Part shown: positions 6,401 through 7,628 of the stretch, in pieces
Position numbering within the stretch: position 1 is the stretch's first letter
Layout of the letters: every line of letters starts with the position of its first letter
From: Thermoplasmatota archaeon
GTDB taxonomy: Archaea; Thermoplasmatota; Penumbrarchaeia; Penumbrarchaeales; Penumbrarchaeaceae
NCBI GenBank assembly: GCA_030591285.1
Contig: JAUVBH010000070.1
Span: 1-7,628 of the forward strand
Length of the DNA stretch: 7,628 nt
Direction: 5' to 3'
The notes under the pieces: generated by a model
What the model was told of the DNA's origin: nothing
Database searches by the model: none
The model's input: the letters and a program-made list of their open reading frames with translations, nothing else
Translations under genes and position numbers: made by a program

Positions 6401-7628
6401 GTAGGGACCCCTGCTCCAGCAAATTCCCAGGTAGCCATATTGTCCAAAGATCTGATGAAACCGGTTGCTCCAAATTCAAGGTCCAGATTCGCATAAACGA
6501 TATTGGGGTCTTCCAGATCGAACTCGATCCATTCGACAAAGAATATCCTTTTTTCCTCGGTTACCGCTGGCATACCAATTTGCTGGATGTTATCATGATC
6601 GTCAGGGTCAACCTTGAGAATGTAATCTCCGACCCTTCCGAAATAGATCCCATCTGCTTCGATATTGATGTCCTTCACGACAGAGAATGAATTGTTCATA
6701 TCTGAGGAGAACTGGACCCAGTTCTTCCCCCCATCGAAGGATTCAAAGACCAGTTTATCGAAGGTCCTTATCCCAAAATCGTCATTTGCTTTTTTACTCC
6801 TTGCTCCAAGGAGCAAATGTTTCTCATCTTCGGGGTCCTGTTCGATCGTTGCCGTGGTGAAGCCGTCAATATGAGTGGGAGTGATGATCTCTAACTCATC
6901 TTTTTCAGTATCGATCAGGAAGGTTTCATGCGCGTCATATACGAAATTACTACCCGGACCCAGGACCGCTATGGATATCAGGATCTTATCTCCGATCAAG
7001 AACAGATCCGGAACGAATACCTCTGTATTGATAAGAGAGAAATCGAGGTCCATGGGGATGTCCAAGTTCAGTAACTGTGTGGACCCATCAAGGAGGAGGG
7101 GTTCCGTTGGAGAGGATATTTCGATCTTATGGATAGTTGATCCAAACTTGTTCTCCTTTTTAATGAGATCCATCAGATAGACATCTTTGTCTGTTGTGAA
7201 AACCCGAAACGGTTTTTCATGGATCAGGTGTGAGGTTCCTGTTGCATATTCATAGGAATAAAGATGGTCGGCGACGATAACAGCTATCTCTTCAGTGAAA
7301 TGGATGTAACTGACGTTCCTGATGGAGGGATCTCCGACCGTTTTGAAGTTCATTCCATTGTCCGTGGACAGAAAGAGACCCTGCGGGGCCCCTGCATATA
7401 CCTCATCAGTAATGTATGGATTCTGACCAAAGGTAGTAAAACCTCCCCCGGGAGGTCCGTTCATCGATTCCCAGACGAACCGGGTGAGGTCTATCTCATC
7501 CGGTTCTTCTCCTCCGCTAGTATCATCTTCCTGGAGAACAAGGACGAGAATTATTGAGGGTACAACAAGAAGAATAACAACTCCTATTGCAGCGGAAATG
7601 ATGATCTCTTTCCTTTTCCAAAATGGTG
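3418..7628 (-). CDS. Giant Asp-box (BNR/sortilin-like) beta-propeller surface protein with N-terminal signal anchor (5' partial)
   Basis: The frame is open from the window's right edge to the TGA at 3418-3420. The ATG at 7464 is not the likely start: 54 more in-frame codons lie upstream in the window and encode WKRKE, a 24-residue hydrophobic helix and an acidic linker. No in-frame ATG, GTG or TTG lies upstream of that helix within the window, so the start is just outside. The visible part is about 1402 residues. Counted from the Met at 7464, canonical S/T-x-D-x-G-x-x-W boxes recur from 33 to 1296, and companion strands of the type hP-x-D-x-x-h-h-Y-A-x (for example DPEDSEIIYAT, DPTNPNIIYAT, HPEDHDILFLS) recur about 13 times. 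The family includes sortilin/Vps10 domains, sialidases, GH74 enzymes and Ycf48-like proteins. No RIP motif of sialidases and no other catalytic domain is seen, so a binding or scaffold role is inferred. The protein ends soon after the last blade. Confidence 0.88.
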   Translation of the reverse strand, partial: PFWKRKEIIISAAIGVVILLVVPSIILVLVLQEDDTSGGEEPDEIDLTRFVWESMNGPPGGGFTTFGQNPYITDEVYAGAPQGLFLSTDNGMNFKTVGDPSIRNVSYIHFTEEIAVIVADHLYSYEYATGTSHLIHEKPFRVFTTDKDVYLMDLIKKENKFGSTIHKIEISSPTEPLLLDGSTQLLNLDIPMDLDFSLINTEVFVPDLFLIGDKILISIAVLGPGSNFVYDAHETFLIDTEKDELEIITPTHIDGFTTATIEQDPEDEKHLLLGARSKKANDDFGIRTFDKLVFESFDGGKNWVQFSSDMNNSFSVVKDINIEADGIYFGRVGDYILKVDPDDHDNIQQIGMPAVTEEKRIFFVEWIEFDLEDPNIVYANLDLEFGATGFIRSLDNMATWEFAGAGVPTSSPSNIAIHPTDGSVIATAGNIAHFSHITRDGGETWEMLTAITTMGDELVFDPHDPNHMILATEGADLYESLDMGKTWGRLASEFAGVRVFDLEATDQGTSSIYASLHGTGVSRIQNIDQLDTSIQTNEIRTDWKHLLNCPDYVYDVELDPEDSEIIYATYSPKIFENFSSIWKYDSSQEELLGWSEILKVLDSSGATSIAVDPEDTNRIYAGITGEPGRIYLTDDRGDNWDPLADQLTFSTIHEMAVDPNDGSVVYAAPWGGGLFKSSDSATTWELLETPTNSISAIVMDPGDPDHFFIGDRTSPSVYETHDSGHSWNRIIEFDVDLYYRVSAMVFHQGALYISLFNIQDRQISVYNDEPMSGTTFRMEEGGPAQLTGDMKRAVIGFASNENDLYAVSHINGVYKLNDDSWTNISGDLLDMGFNSISTHDGAIYLAGGCDIGLYGQPRIDDPNLVNNIYKSTDEEGMWTPLLDDDPFKGPIKKVIPMDDGKLVVGTNTGVYLSTDSGETWNSQNSGLDFLSIGAITISSDHIYAGTSGGGVFHGSMENDDTISWDDPTGPTPHISNIQIKIDPTNPNIIYATSFPGGVFKSTDRGITWNECNFALPSFEVADPLTEGYYSLEINPEDPENLFLGIYGRGIYISRDRASTWFPMYGVYETDPIFRDLGVRRIKFDPSSRDEIYMVSDQGVFRSLDTGRTWAPINNGLTSLDIMSIDITENGTVFVGTNGYGVYRFNEDSMNWTHLDKSIGTGQWAAWERRLYQYSALLFDPYVEGRVYLGQFPGGFFISEDNGETWECSSSGLGNDGIFSLTMHPDNHDVLFAGTYNGVWRSDDRGMTWSNTSKGMPGEQWPFCVVIDDEDPNIMYTATKNGMNKGFMHRNTFGGIVMRSTNGGESWASIMNGLTNMSEYYQLIIHPEDHDILFLSSSYGVFISLDGGDSWKPFNNGMPTSEFYIRDNVANNLKMTPDMNYLIMAIAGQGVWRVDIFSMVEGY
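3577..7368 (-). repeat. Array of about 16 canonical and several degenerate Asp-box blades
   Basis: Boxes counted from the Met at 7464 begin near residues 33, 242, 339, 384, 426, 579, 623, 666, 817, 859, 947, 999, 1048, 1144, 1187, 1245 and 1289. Examples are SFDGGKNW, TRDGGETW, STDSGETW, SEDNGETW and SLDGGDSW. Degenerate copies include NEDSMNW near 1091 and KLNDDSW near 761; SLDNMATW, SSDSATTW and SRDRASTW have lost the Gly. Common spacing is 40-55 residues, the size of one blade. With the degenerate copies, about 20 blades would make two 10-blade rings or three rings of about seven; the sequence alone does not decide. Longer loops occur in some late blades, such as QWAAWERRLYQYS near 1108. 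Copies are diverged at DNA level, so this is an old duplication. Confidence 0.88.
7534..7605 (-). other. N-terminal signal-anchor helix of the Asp-box protein
   Basis: Translated on the minus strand upstream of the 7464 ATG, this stretch reads IIISAAIGVVILLVV then PSIILVLVL, 24 hydrophobic residues. It is preceded by W-K-R-K-E and followed by the acidic, glycine-containing linker QEDDTSGGEEPDE. Positive charge before and acid after place the propellers outside the cell. There is no obvious lipobox cysteine or small-x-small cleavage site at the end of the helix, so an uncleaved anchor is more likely than a cleaved signal peptide. Confidence 0.8.

Noticed and set aside
6875..7180. Plus-strand open frame of 101 codons opposite the Asp-box gene
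   Set aside because: It lies wholly inside a strongly supported minus-strand repeat protein, with Ser/Arg-rich shadow composition and no domain pattern.
3418..7464. Sialidase or GH74 glycosidase call for the Asp-box protein
   Set aside because: Asp boxes are structural and shared by many non-enzymes. I see no RIP motif or other catalytic signature, and the chain is much longer than single-ring or two-ring enzymes of those families. A GH74-like activity cannot be excluded from sequence alone.

Overview
The window holds two very large, convergent genes for secreted, membrane-anchored surface proteins and almost nothing else. The plus-strand gene runs off the left edge and ends at 3408. The minus-strand gene ends at 3418 and runs off the right edge. 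Only 9 bases separate the two stop codons. No RNA gene, mobile element, CRISPR array, promoter or convincing hairpin terminator is visible. The 5' ends of both genes, and so their promoters, lie outside the window.

The organism is most likely an archaeon, probably of the Thermoplasmatota or a related euryarchaeal lineage. This is inferred from style, not from a marker gene. The signs are a large extracellular multidomain beta-protein, an Asp-rich stalk, one transmembrane helix followed by KKK and a long Pro/Glu/Gln-rich cytoplasmic tail, many N-glycosylation sequons confined to the extracellular part, and a second protein built almost wholly of Asp-box propeller blades. Base composition is moderate (somewhat under 50% GC by eye). 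Codon use is similar in both genes.

Region 1-3408 (+): a type I surface protein of at least 1135 residues. In order it has an acidic N-terminal segment, a seven-blade propeller of about 50-residue repeats, two tandem related beta-sandwich modules, one further Ig-like module, three Big2-like Ig repeats, an Asp-rich stalk, a membrane helix and a cytoplasmic tail of about 120 residues. The signal peptide should lie just upstream of the window.

Region 3418-7628 (-): a protein of at least 1402 residues with an N-terminal signal-anchor helix (7534-7605), then about 20 blades of the BNR/Asp-box type found in sortilin, sialidase and GH74-like propellers. No catalytic domain can be recognised.

Together the genes suggest a cell-surface locus for binding or display, such as adhesion, polymer capture or an S-layer-associated structure. 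One protein is anchored at its C-terminus with a cytoplasmic tail and the other at its N-terminus. That they work together is inference: convergent neighbours are not an operon. The window shows no clear sign of a wholly new system. The most notable points are the large tandem propeller architecture, the unusual cytoplasmic tail, and the tightly packed convergent ends.
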